Shown piece by piece: positions 30,569 to 39,670 of a stretch of DNA of 64,000 bases (its first letter is position 1; every line of letters begins with the position of its first letter). A model generated the notes under the pieces. It saw only the letters and a list, made by a program, of their open reading frames with translations, made no database searches and was not told the DNA's origin. The stretch is taken from positions 35,030 to 99,029 of the forward strand of contig NZ_BOOU01000004.1 of assembly GCF_016863395.1 (NCBI RefSeq), read 5' to 3'. The stretch comes from Sphaerisporangium rufum (lineage in GTDB: Bacteria; Actinomycetota; Actinomycetes; Streptosporangiales; Streptosporangiaceae). Position numbers and translations under genes: made by a program.

Positions 30569-31741
30569 GTGATGCGGAGGAGCCTGGCCGCCGACGGGGC
30601 CGTCACCCTGGCGGCCCTCGGTCTCACCCTGGTGATGCTCGCCGGGGGCGGATTCGGGGACACGACGCCCGGCGCCCGGCCGCTGGACGTGCCGGGGGTC
30701 CTGCTGGCGGCGGCCACGGCGCTGCCCCTCCTCGCGCGGCGCCGCGCCCCCTTCACCGTCTACGGGGTGGTCGCGGTGGCCGGCCTGCTGCTGGACGCCT
30801 TCGGCTACCCCTACGACGTCCCGTTCGGCCCGGTGATCGCCGCGTACGGCCTCGCGGTGACCTGGAGCGGGCACCCCCGGCGCTCGCGCCGGCTCGCGGC
30901 GCTGCTCGCCATCCTGGCGTTCGCCCCGGCCACGGCGGTCGCCTACGCGCTGAGCGAGCACCGCCTGCAGGGCATCACCCCGGAACTGGTGTTCTTCGCC
31001 TTGCTGACCGGCGGCCTGTGGCTGGCCGGCGACCGGGCACGGCTGCGCCGCGAGCAGCTCGCCGTGCTGGAGGAGCGGGCCACGCGCACCGAACGCGAGG
31101 CCGAGCGTGAGCGGCGCCTGGCCGCCGCGGAGGAACGGATCCGGATCGCCAGGGAGCTGCACGACTCCGCCGGGCACGCCATCAACGTCATCCTCGTGCA
31201 GGCGGGCGCCGCGCGCCTGCTCCACGAGCGCGACCCGGAGGGCTCCCGCCGGGCGATCGCCACCGTGGAGAAGGTGGCGCGCGGGACCATCGGGGAGATC
31301 GACCGGCTGGTGCGCGCGCTGCGCGAGGACGACGGCTCCGCACAGTTCGAACCGGCCGACCCCGCGGCGCTGGAGGAGCTGGTGCGCCGCCACCGCGCCG
31401 GCGGCCTGCGGATCTCCACCGACCTGCGGGGACCGCGCGCCGCGCTGCCCAGAAGCGTCGCGTGGGCCGCGTACCGGATCCTGCAGGAGGCCCTGACGAA
31501 CGCGGCCCGGCACGGCGGCGAGGGCCGGGTGGACGTCGCGGTGCGGTTCGACCCGGACGCCGTCGAGATCACCGTCACCAACCCCGTCGGGCCGGGCGGC
31601 ACCCGGCCGGGCACCGGCGGGCACGGCATCATCGGCATGCGCGAGCGGGCCACCCTGCTCGGCGGCGTGCTCGACGTCACGACCACCGGCCGGACGTTCC
31701 GCCTGCACGCGCGGCTGCCCTGCGGAAGGGAGGCGACGTGA
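30569..31741 (+). CDS. NarL-type sensor histidine kinase (HisKA_3)
   Basis: A 390-residue kinase. The N-terminal half holds four or five membrane helices with very short loops, so it may sense the membrane state. A coiled coil (RRLAAAEERIRIA) leads to the phosphoacceptor motif RIARELHDSAGHAINVILVQAG. The ATP-binding domain shows EALTNAARHG and GHGIIGMRERATLLGG. The GTG at 30569 or the ATG at 30572 starts the protein. A TACACT hexamer 6-7 bases upstream suggests a leaderless or nearly leaderless mRNA. The stop overlaps the regulator's GTG. Confidence 0.93.
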   Translation: MMRRSLAADGAVTLAALGLTLVMLAGGGFGDTTPGARPLDVPGVLLAAATALPLLARRRAPFTVYGVVAVAGLLLDAFGYPYDVPFGPVIAAYGLAVTWSGHPRRSRRLAALLAILAFAPATAVAYALSEHRLQGITPELVFFALLTGGLWLAGDRARLRREQLAVLEERATRTEREAERERRLAAAEERIRIARELHDSAGHAINVILVQAGAARLLHERDPEGSRRAIATVEKVARGTIGEIDRLVRALREDDGSAQFEPADPAALEELVRRHRAGGLRISTDLRGPRAALPRSVAWAAYRILQEALTNAARHGGEGRVDVAVRFDPDAVEITVTNPVGPGGTRPGTGGHGIIGMRERATLLGGVLDVTTTGRTFRLHARLPCGREAT

Positions 31742-32463
31742 CCACGCTCGGCGTCCTGATCGTGGACGACGACGACCTGATGCGCGCCGGGCTGCGGGCC
31801 GTCCTGTCCAGCGACGAGACGATCCGGGTGGTCGGGGAGGCCGCCGACGGGCGCGAGGCGGTGCGGCGCACCCGCGAGCTGGCGCCCGACGTCGTGCTGA
31901 TGGACGTGCGGATGCCCGTGCTGGACGGCGTCGCCGCGACCAAGGAGATCACCGCGCTGGTGCCCGCGCCGCGGGTCCTCGTCCTCACCACGTTCGAGGA
32001 CGACGACTACGTGTTCGGGGCGCTCGGCGCGGGCGCCTCGGGCTTCCTGCTGAAGCGCACCCGGCCCGAGCAGCTCATCGAGGCCATCCACACGGTGGCG
32101 GCCGGAGACTCCCTGCTCTCCCCCTCCATCACCCGCCGGGTGATCGACCGCATGGCGCGCTACCCGCGGGTGGAGCCGGCCGCCGCCCGGCGGCTCCGGG
32201 TGCTCACTCCGCGCGAACGCGACGTCATGGAGCTGGTCGCCCGGGGCCTGTCCAACTCCGAGATCGCGGCCACCCTCGTCGTCGAGGAGTCGACGGTCAA
32301 GACGCACGTCAAGCGGATCCTCGCCAAGCTCGCCCTCCGCGACCGGGTCCAGGTGGTGATCGCCGCCTACGAGACGGGCCTGGTACGGGCCATGGAGGAA
32401 TCCGGGCCGCGCCCGCCGCAGGACCATGATCGGCGGGCCGGCCCCGGGACCTACCCGCGCTGA
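31738..32463 (+). CDS. NarL/LuxR-family response regulator
   Basis: A 241-residue regulator: receiver VLIVDDDDLMRAGLRAVL with Asp in VVLMDVRMP, then LuxR helix-turn-helix LTPRERDVMELVARGLSNSEIA...STVKTHVKRILAKL. The GTG overlaps the kinase stop (GTGA), with GGAAGGGAGG upstream. As the kinase partner it probably controls the divergent MMPL-oxidase operon. Its last codons (RRAGPGTYPR) are written by the first unit of the 37-bp tandem repeat that follows, so the C-terminus was probably altered by repeat expansion. Confidence 0.93.
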   Translation: MTTLGVLIVDDDDLMRAGLRAVLSSDETIRVVGEAADGREAVRRTRELAPDVVLMDVRMPVLDGVAATKEITALVPAPRVLVLTTFEDDDYVFGALGAGASGFLLKRTRPEQLIEAIHTVAAGDSLLSPSITRRVIDRMARYPRVEPAAARRLRVLTPRERDVMELVARGLSNSEIAATLVVEESTVKTHVKRILAKLALRDRVQVVIAAYETGLVRAMEESGPRPPQDHDRRAGPGTYPR

Positions 32464-32556
32464 CCGGCAGGCCGGCGGCCCTGGGACGTACCCGCGCTGA
32501 CCGGCGGGCCGGCGGCCCCGGGACGTACCCGCGCTGACGGGAGGGCCGGCGGCCCC
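32446..32556. repeat. Three 37-bp tandem repeats at a gene end
   Basis: GGGAC(C/G)TACCCGCGCTGAC starts at 32446, 32483 and 32520, giving exact 37-base spacing. The first unit encodes the response regulator's last residues and stop codon. The others are non-coding and run toward the RDD promoter. Confidence 0.85.
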
Positions 32557-32609
32557 GCGCCGTGCGCCCTGCCCGCCGGGACCGCGAACCGTACCCGGGC
32601 GGACTCGTC

Positions 32610-32615
32610 TAGGGT
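32610..32615 (+). promoter_or_regulatory. TAGGGT -10 box for a leaderless RDD transcript
   Basis: TAGGGT ends six bases before the GTG start at 32622, so transcription would begin at the start codon. There is no Shine-Dalgarno between them. No clear -35 is seen. Confidence 0.5.
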
Positions 32616-32621
32616 GGGGGC

Positions 32622-33419
32622 GTGTCCGATGTGGTGACCGGCGAGGCCGTGGTCCTGGAGGTGCGGGTCGCCCAGCTGCCGAGCCGCGCGGTGGCACTGG
32701 CGATCGACATCGCCCTGCAGATCGCGGCGTTGATCGGCCTCAGCGCGCTGGTCGGCCTGCTCGCCACGGTGCTCGACGGCGCGGCGCTGACCGCGCTGTC
32801 GCTGCTGCTCAGCGTGCTGGTCATCGTCGGCTACCCGGTGATCTTCGAGACGCTCTCCCGGGGACGCAGCATCGGCAAGCTCGCCATGGGCCTGCGGGTG
32901 GTCGGCGACGACGGCAGCCCCGAGCGGTTCCGCCAGGCGCTGTTCCGCGGGCTGGCGGGGGTGCTGGAGTTCTGGATCCTGTTCGGCGCGCCCGCGCTGA
33001 TCTGCTCGCTGGTCAGCGAGCAGGGCAAGCGGCTCGGCGACCTCTTCTCCGGCACGATCGTGATCTCCGAGCGCGGTCCCCGGCAGCACCCGCCGCCGGA
33101 GATGCCGCCGCCGCTGGCCGGCTGGGCCCGCACGCTGGAGCTGTCCCGGCTGCCCGAGCCGTTGGCCGCCACCGCGCGGCAGTACCTGTCGCGGCTGGGC
33201 GAGCTGTCGCCGCCGGTCCAGCACGAGATGGGCCTGCGCATCGCCGCGCAGTTCGCGGCCTACGTCTCGCCGCCGCCCCCGCCGCACGCGCCGCCGTACG
33301 CCTATCTGGCCGCGGTGCTCGCCGAGCGGCGCCGCCGCACCCTGGAGCGCCTGGCCCGCCGCCGCCCTGGGCCGCAGCCATCCGGATATGGCACCCTCAG
33401 CGGTCCCAGAGGTCGCTGA
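32622..33419 (+). CDS. RDD-family membrane protein
   Basis: A 265-residue protein. The RDD domain has Arg in PSRAVALAIDIALQ, three helices, the paired signature GRSIGKLAMGLRVVGDDG and GKRLGDLFSGTIVI. The C-terminal cytoplasmic part (about 160-265) is rich in Pro, Leu and Arg, with WARTLELSRLPEPLAATARQYLSRL. RDD proteins of this form are partners of SpoIIM-type proteins in actinobacteria, and that gene lies 6 kb to the left here. The 3' end overlaps the convergent ATPase gene by 23 bases. Confidence 0.9.
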   Translation: MSDVVTGEAVVLEVRVAQLPSRAVALAIDIALQIAALIGLSALVGLLATVLDGAALTALSLLLSVLVIVGYPVIFETLSRGRSIGKLAMGLRVVGDDGSPERFRQALFRGLAGVLEFWILFGAPALICSLVSEQGKRLGDLFSGTIVISERGPRQHPPPEMPPPLAGWARTLELSRLPEPLAATARQYLSRLGELSPPVQHEMGLRIAAQFAAYVSPPPPPHAPPYAYLAAVLAERRRRTLERLARRRPGPQPSGYGTLSGPRGR

Positions 33420-34650
33420 CCGGCAACGCCGTCAGCCGGTCTCCGAACGACAGGGACCTCGGCCCGGTGTAAAAGACGAATCCGTGCACGAAGTCGGCGC
33501 CGATGGTGTCCCGCAACGTGGCCAGGCCTTTGAAGTCATCCTGTTTCACCGATTCGGTGGCTTTAGCCTCCACCCCGACGATCCGGCCGTTGTTCCGTTC
33601 GAGCACCAGGTCGACCTCCGCGCCCTGGCTGACCCGCCAATGATGGAGTCCGACCCGGAAAGGCGCCCAGGTTGCCTGCTTGGCGATCTCGTTGACGATG
33701 AACGACTCCACCAGCGGCCCCCGCGCCGGTGACACACGTGCGGCCAGGCCATCGGGGTCGACGCCGATGAGGTGGGCGGCGAGGCCGGTATCCGTGACGT
33801 GCACCTTCGGGCGGCGGACCGCGCGCGCCACCAGGTTCCGCGACCATGCGGGGATCTGCCGGACCAGGAAGACGGTCTCCAGCAGCCCAAGGTAGCGGGC
33901 GACCGTGCCACGATGAAGTTGCAGATCGCTGCCGATCTTGGCCATGTTGGGCTCCTGGACCGTGCTCGCCGCGGCCAGGCCGAGCAGCCGGCGGAGGCTG
34001 CTCGGTTCGTCGATCCTGGCCATCTCCCTGACGTCGGTGTCGATGATCGATTGGACGTAGGCCCGGTACCACTGGTCCCGGGTGAACTCTGACCTCAATG
34101 CGACCGCCTCCGGGTAGGAACCGCGGCAGATGAGTTCGAAGTAGTCCTGCCTGCCGTAGGCGGCGAGCACCGATGTCCGGAGGGTTTCCGGATCTTCGAA
34201 AGCCGTCACCAGGAACGACTTCCCCGAACCGGCCAGTTCCTCCTGGGCGAACGGCCACACCTCAAGGATGCCCGCCCGCCCGGCGAGCGATTCGCTCAAT
34301 GACGGCGTTGACAGGAACCTGGTGGAGCCTGCCAGCACGAATTGCCCTCGGCCGCCCTGCCTGTCGACCGCCGCCTTGATCGCCAGGATCAGGTCGTCCC
34401 CGCCCCGCTGGATCTCGTCGATCATCATGGGCCGTGCGCCACCGGCGATGAACGCGACCGGATCGGCGTGCGCCGCCGCTCGCAACGACCCGTCGTCCAA
34501 GGTCAGATACGTTCCGCCACGTCCTGCGTTGAGCTCCTGCAGCAGAGTGGTCTTGCCGGACTGTCGCGGCCCGTTGACGATCAACACCCGGAAGGCGTCG
34601 AGGAACTCCTCGGCGTGGCCGGTGACCCCGCGGGGGACCAGATCGGCCAT
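33397..34650 (-). CDS. AAA_14/DUF4143 ATPase
   Basis: A 417-residue protein. The P-loop is NGPRQSGKTT (residues 26-35) and Walker B is MMIDEIQRG. A central region with a helix-turn-helix-like MAKIGSDLQLHRGTVARYLGLLE precedes the C-terminal DUF4143 nuclease-like fold (LVESFIVNEIAKQ..., GAEVDLVLERNNGRIVGVEAKA). The E-V-D-L-x(11)-G-V-E-A-K-A pattern resembles the D-ExK core of restriction-type nucleases. The family is common, mobile and of unknown function. The ATG at 34650 has GGAGGGAG upstream; a longer start at 34674 is less likely. An unusual direct-repeat array lies just upstream. Confidence 0.9.
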   Translation of the reverse strand: MADLVPRGVTGHAEEFLDAFRVLIVNGPRQSGKTTLLQELNAGRGGTYLTLDDGSLRAAAHADPVAFIAGGARPMMIDEIQRGGDDLILAIKAAVDRQGGRGQFVLAGSTRFLSTPSLSESLAGRAGILEVWPFAQEELAGSGKSFLVTAFEDPETLRTSVLAAYGRQDYFELICRGSYPEAVALRSEFTRDQWYRAYVQSIIDTDVREMARIDEPSSLRRLLGLAAASTVQEPNMAKIGSDLQLHRGTVARYLGLLETVFLVRQIPAWSRNLVARAVRRPKVHVTDTGLAAHLIGVDPDGLAARVSPARGPLVESFIVNEIAKQATWAPFRVGLHHWRVSQGAEVDLVLERNNGRIVGVEAKATESVKQDDFKGLATLRDTIGADFVHGFVFYTGPRSLSFGDRLTALPVSDLWDR

Positions 34651-34706
34651 GACGGCTCCCTCCTGCGGCACCATCGAGGAGCCGCCACGACACTCGACGA
34701 TACGGA

Positions 34707-34856
34707 GACCGCCAGTTCATAGGTACCCAACCGACATTTGACGGTTGATCTAACCGACAGATGACGGTACGAGCGCCGACAGTTGACGGGCGAAAAAACC
34801 AACACAGTGGGCTAATCGAACCGACATTCGGCGAGACACGACCGGCAGACCGGAGG
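34707..34856. repeat. Array of seven about 22.5-bp direct repeats upstream of the DUF4143 gene
   Basis: Units resembling AACCGACAGTTGACGGT begin at 34707, 34729, 34752, 34774, 34797, 34819 and about 34840. The spacings are 22, 23, 22, 23, 22 and 21 bases. The middle three are the best preserved (AACCGACATTTGACGGT, AACCGACAGATGACGGT, GCCGACAGTTGACGGG). The array starts 57 bases before the ATPase start codon and is richer in AT than its surroundings. Regular two-turn spacing on one face of the helix suggests an operator or iteron-like protein-binding array. Confidence 0.75.
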
Positions 34857-35353
34857 GGCCCATCCACGCGGCGAGTCGACCGGGTCACGGTGGCACCTTC
34901 GATGCCGACGGTGGCCGGCGTGGCCCGGCTGCCGGACCACCGTCCGGGAGCGCGGGAAGCGGTCGGATGGTGATCGCCGCACTCGAGTGCGGCAGGTGAT
35001 TTCCTGGGGTTTCTCGGTTTCTCGTCATGGATGTGCATAGGGCGGGCAATCCCGGGCACGAGGCTGCGCAGCGGGCCACTGGGGCATTGGCCCGCGACGT
35101 GGGAATCGGGTATGGCCGGCGTGTGAGGGAGAGGTCACGCCGGCCATATCCATCCCGCGACACCACCGGGCACCGACCCGGCTCAACCGGCCCCGGTAAC
35201 CGCCTGGCACGCCGCCACGACCTCGCCAGGATTTCGCCCGCCCGAGTTCCGGGGCCGCCGCGCCACCCGTATCCTTCGGGACGTCCAAGCCGCCCGTACC
35301 CGCGGAGACGTCAGGGCCACCCGTCCGACAGAGCCGTCCGAGCGCCGGAGACG
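34857..35353. other. Non-coding region with two strong palindromes
   Basis: No gene is supportable. At 34976-34993 lies the perfect 18-base palindrome GCCGCACTCGAGTGCGGC, followed on the plus strand by a T-rich stretch. At 35111-35148 lies a 13-bp hairpin, listed separately. The remainder is GC-rich sequence with scattered GGAGACGTCAGG copies near 35300 and 35350. Confidence 0.55.
35111..35148 (-). terminator. Hairpin downstream of the SAH hydrolase genes
   Basis: TATGGCCGGCGTG (35111-35123) pairs perfectly with 35136-35148 around a 12-base loop. It lies about 205 bases past the stop of the minus-strand hydrolase pair and before the next minus-strand gene. It is a plausible terminator, without a U-tract. 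Confidence 0.55.
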
Positions 35354-36604
35354 TCAGGAGCCGACCCGCCAGGAGTGCAGGTAGTCGGCCTGCTCGGCGG
35401 TCAACTCGTCGATGCCGATGCCGGCCGCGCCCAGCTTGAGCCGGGCCACCTCGGTGTCGATCTCGCCCGGCACGTCGTACACCCCCGGCGCCAGCCGGGA
35501 CCGCTCCTCGGCCAGCCAGGCGACGGCCAGCGCCTGCGCGGAGAACGACATGTCCATCACCGCCGCCGGGTGTCCTTCGGCGGCGGTCAGGTTGACCAGC
35601 CGGCCCTCGGCCAGCAGCAGCAGCCGGCGCCCGCCGGGCAGCACGTACTCGTCGGTGTGCGGCCGCACGCCGAGGTTGACGTCCTCGGCCAGCGCCTCCA
35701 GCGCGCGCACGTCGATCTCGACGTCGAAGTGGCCGGCGTTGGCCAGGATGGCCCCGTCCTTCATCTCGGCCAGATGCTCGCCGCGCACGACGTCCCGGTT
35801 GCCGGTGACCGTGACGAACAGGTCGCCCACCCGCGCCGCCTCCGACATCGGCCGCACGTCGTAGCCGTGCAGGCTGGCGTCCAGCGCCTTCACCGGGTCG
35901 ATCTCGGTGACGATCACCCGGGCGCCCTGGCCGCGGGCCCGCTCGGCGACGCCGCGCCCGCAGTAGCCGAACCCGGCGACCACCACGGTGCGGCCGGCCA
36001 GCAGCATGTTGGTGGCCCGGACGATGCCGTCCAGGGTGGACTGCCCGGTGCCGTACCGGTTGTCGAACATCCGCTTGGTCCGGGTGTCGTTCACCGCGAC
36101 CATCGGAAAGCGCAGCGCCTGCTCGGCGGCCATCTGGCGCAGCCGGATGATCCCGGTGGTGGTCTCCTCGCAGCCACCGGTGACGCCGTCCAGCATGTCC
36201 AGCCGCTCGGTGTGCAGGGTGTTCACCAGGTCGCAGCCGTCGTCCACCACCAGCTCCGGACCGGTGTCCAGCGCCCGGTGGATGTGCCGGTAGTAGGTCT
36301 CCCGGTCCACCCCGGCCCGGGCGTGCACCGACACGCCGTAGGCGCGCAGCGCCGCGGCGACGTCGTCCTGGGTGGACAGCGGGTTGGAGGCGGCCAGCGA
36401 GATCTCGGCCCCGCCGGCCTTGAGCGCGCCGACCAGCACGGCCGTCTCCGCGGTGACGTGCAGGCAGGCCGCGATGCGCAGGCCGTCCAGCGGGCGGGCG
36501 CGCCCGAAGCGCTCGCCCACCGCCCGCAGCACCGGCATGGACCGCAGCGCCCAGTCGATCCGCCGCTCGCCGGCCTCGGCCAGCGACTCCTCCTCGATGT
36601 GCAC
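35354..36604 (-). CDS. Short-form S-adenosylhomocysteine hydrolase paralogue
   Basis: A 416-residue member of the SAH hydrolase family. The NAD site reads VVVAGFGYCGRGVAERA. Catalytic positions are mostly kept: EETTTG (Glu), NDTRTKRMFDN (Lys, Asp, Asn), NAGHFD and EGHPAAVMDMSF (His). The FDNRYGTGQST block, where the canonical enzyme has [10 protein letters not shown], and the lack of the K-P-D-H-Y-R-Y tail are features of the archaeal/Thermotoga type. It therefore differs from the canonical copy next door and may act on another nucleosyl-homocysteine or under other conditions. The start is GTG at 36604 directly after GGGGGAGG; the spacing is short, so the start is less certain. Confidence 0.85.
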   Translation of the reverse strand: MHIEEESLAEAGERRIDWALRSMPVLRAVGERFGRARPLDGLRIAACLHVTAETAVLVGALKAGGAEISLAASNPLSTQDDVAAALRAYGVSVHARAGVDRETYYRHIHRALDTGPELVVDDGCDLVNTLHTERLDMLDGVTGGCEETTTGIIRLRQMAAEQALRFPMVAVNDTRTKRMFDNRYGTGQSTLDGIVRATNMLLAGRTVVVAGFGYCGRGVAERARGQGARVIVTEIDPVKALDASLHGYDVRPMSEAARVGDLFVTVTGNRDVVRGEHLAEMKDGAILANAGHFDVEIDVRALEALAEDVNLGVRPHTDEYVLPGGRRLLLLAEGRLVNLTAAEGHPAAVMDMSFSAQALAVAWLAEERSRLAPGVYDVPGEIDTEVARLKLGAAGIGIDELTAEQADYLHSWRVGS

Positions 36605-36711
36605 GTGCCTCCCCCTGGCGTCCCGCGGCCGGCCCCCGGCGGTGGGAAGGTCCCCGCGCGAGCCCGCGCGGGGACCTGGTCCGGCCGGGCGGCCCGCAGG
36701 TCGCCGGCCGG

Positions 36712-38139
<1,428 letters not shown>

Positions 38140-38221
38140 CGTGTCTTCCCCTCAACCCGGTCAGTTCGTCTCTGCGAGTTTAAGAGGCCGCCGAACCACA
38201 AAGCACCCCCAGAACCTTGAA

Positions 38222-38241
38222 TCTGACATAAGAATGTCAGA
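38222..38241. promoter_or_regulatory. Palindromic MerR-type operator between ahcY and merR
   Basis: TCTGACAT (38222-38229) and ATGTCAGA (38234-38241) form a perfect 8-bp dyad with a 4-base centre, nine bases before the MerR start codon and in the ahcY upstream region. MerR regulators bind such dyads, usually within their own promoters. The position suggests autoregulation and possibly control of ahcY. Confidence 0.6.
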
Positions 38242-38250
38242 ATCGACGGC

Positions 38251-38643
38251 ATGCGCATCAGTGAAGCGGCCCGCGCCCTCGGCCTGTCCCCCCGGATGCT
38301 CCGCTACCGGGAGGCGCTCGGCCTGCTCCCACCGACCCGGGCCGGCGGGTCGCACCGCAGGTTCGGGCCCGAGGAACTCGCCGCGGTCACCCAGGCGATG
38401 GAGCTGGAACGCCGCTTCGACGTGTCACCGGCCGAGCTGTCGTTCGCCCTGCGGGTGCTCAGCGAGCCGGCGGTGGCCCAGGCGGTCCGCGACCTCGGCC
38501 TGCGCATCGGGCGCATCCACGCGCCGCGCCGGGCGCTGGACTTCGAGAAGGAGAAGGCGCTGCGCCTGCTCCGCGGCCGCCCGGCCGGCGTGCCCGGCAG
38601 GCGGGAGGGCGCGGGACGCCCGCCCGGAACCGGGCGGGCGTGA
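38251..38643 (+). CDS. MerR-family transcriptional regulator
   Basis: A 130-residue regulator. The winged helix at the N-terminus (MRISEAARALGLSPRMLRYREALGLLPPTRAGGSHRRFGPEEL) is a typical MerR DNA-binding domain. A short helical segment (about 70-110) for dimerisation follows, with no evident ligand domain or metal-binding Cys. The tail (GRREGAGRPPGTGRA) is written by sequence that also forms a terminator hairpin. It is divergent from ahcY and convergent with the CDF transporter gene. The ligand is unknown. Confidence 0.88.
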   Translation: MRISEAARALGLSPRMLRYREALGLLPPTRAGGSHRRFGPEELAAVTQAMELERRFDVSPAELSFALRVLSEPAVAQAVRDLGLRIGRIHAPRRALDFEKEKALRLLRGRPAGVPGRREGAGRPPGTGRA

Positions 38644-38674
38644 CGGCCGGCCCGGGGGTGACGTCAGCCCCGGG
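38616..38674. terminator. Two back-to-back GC palindromes between merR and the CDF gene
   Basis: ACGCCCGCCCGG (38616-38627) pairs with 38630-38641 and includes the merR stop codon. A second, near-perfect 24-base palindrome CCCGGGGG-TGACGTCA-GCCCCGGG occupies 38651-38674. Both lie between convergent genes and can act in either direction. Confidence 0.7.
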
Positions 38675-38686
38675 CGGGCGTGACGG

Positions 38687-39607
38687 TCAGACCCGGGCCT
38701 CGCGGAACAGGTCGGGCTCCAGGTAGATCACCCGGGCGATCGGCACCGCCTCCCGGATCCGGCGCTCGGCCTCGTCGATGCCCCGGGCGACCTCGGCGGC
38801 GGTGTCGTCGTGCTCCACCGCGATCTTCGCGGCGACGAGCAGCTCCTCCGGCCCCAGGTGCAGGGTCCGCATGTGGATCACCTTGCTGACCTCGGGGGCG
38901 CCCTCCAGCGCGGCCCGGATCTTCCGCTCGGTCTCCGGCACGGCGCTCTCGCCGATGAGCAGCGACTTGGTCTCCACCGCCAGGATGACCGCGATGATCG
39001 CCAGCAGCACGCCGATCATCAGCGTGCCGACGCCGTCCCAGACGCCGTTGCCGGTCACCACGGCCATGGTCACGCCGAACAGCGCGAAGACCAGGCCGAG
39101 CAGCGCGCCGAAGTCCTCCAGCAGCACGACCGGCAGCTCGGGCGCCTTGGCCCGCCGGATGAAGGAGACCCAGGAGTTGTTCCCCTTGATGGCCTTGGAC
39201 TCCTTGATCGCGGTGCGGAACGAGAAGCCCTCGGCGATGATCGCGAAGATCAGCACGCCGAATGCCCAGATCGGCGCCTCGACCTGGTGCGGATGGGCGA
39301 TCTTCTCGAAGCCTTCGTACAGCGAGAACACCGCGCCGATGGTGAACAGCACCACGGCCACCACGAACGCGTAGAAGTAGCGCTCGCGGCCGTAGCCGAA
39401 GGGGTGCTTGGGGTTCTCCCGCTTCTTGGACCGCTTGTCGCCGAGCAGCAGCAGCGCCTGGTTACCCGAGTCCGCGACCGAGTGCACCGACTCGGCCAGC
39501 ATCGACGACGACCCCGTGAAGAGGAACGCCACGAACTTCGCCACCGCGATCGCCAGGTTGGCGGCCAGTGCCGCGATGATCGCCTTTGTACCGCCGCCCG
39601 CGCTCAC
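38687..39607 (-). CDS. Cation diffusion facilitator transporter
   Basis: A 306-residue CDF protein with six helices and a C-terminal cytoplasmic domain. The first metal-site motif is SMLAESVHSVADSGNQ (HxxxD). The second, usually HDxxxD, is LLEDFGALLG. That ED form, together with EGFSFRTAIKE and the HPFGYGRERYFYAF signature, resembles the SLC30A9/ZNT9-like branch of CDF proteins. It probably exports Zn2+ or a similar divalent ion in exchange for protons. The start is GTG at 39607. It is downstream of the SIS-isomerase gene on the same strand (63-base gap). Confidence 0.92.
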   Translation of the reverse strand: MSAGGGTKAIIAALAANLAIAVAKFVAFLFTGSSSMLAESVHSVADSGNQALLLLGDKRSKKRENPKHPFGYGRERYFYAFVVAVVLFTIGAVFSLYEGFEKIAHPHQVEAPIWAFGVLIFAIIAEGFSFRTAIKESKAIKGNNSWVSFIRRAKAPELPVVLLEDFGALLGLVFALFGVTMAVVTGNGVWDGVGTLMIGVLLAIIAVILAVETKSLLIGESAVPETERKIRAALEGAPEVSKVIHMRTLHLGPEELLVAAKIAVEHDDTAAEVARGIDEAERRIREAVPIARVIYLEPDLFREARV

Positions 39608-39670
39608 CGGCAGCCTCCACCTATCCGTTAACCAGCACTTACCCGCTCGGGAAAGCGGTCAGGTGCGATC

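Noticed and set aside
34707..34856. CRISPR array
   Set aside because: The repeats are degenerate, about 17 bases with 5-6-base spacers, and no cas genes are near; they fit a binding-site array better.
38140..38250. SAH riboswitch upstream of ahcY
   Set aside because: The 111-base leader shows only the MerR-type dyad; I could not find the conserved paired elements of an SAH riboswitch.
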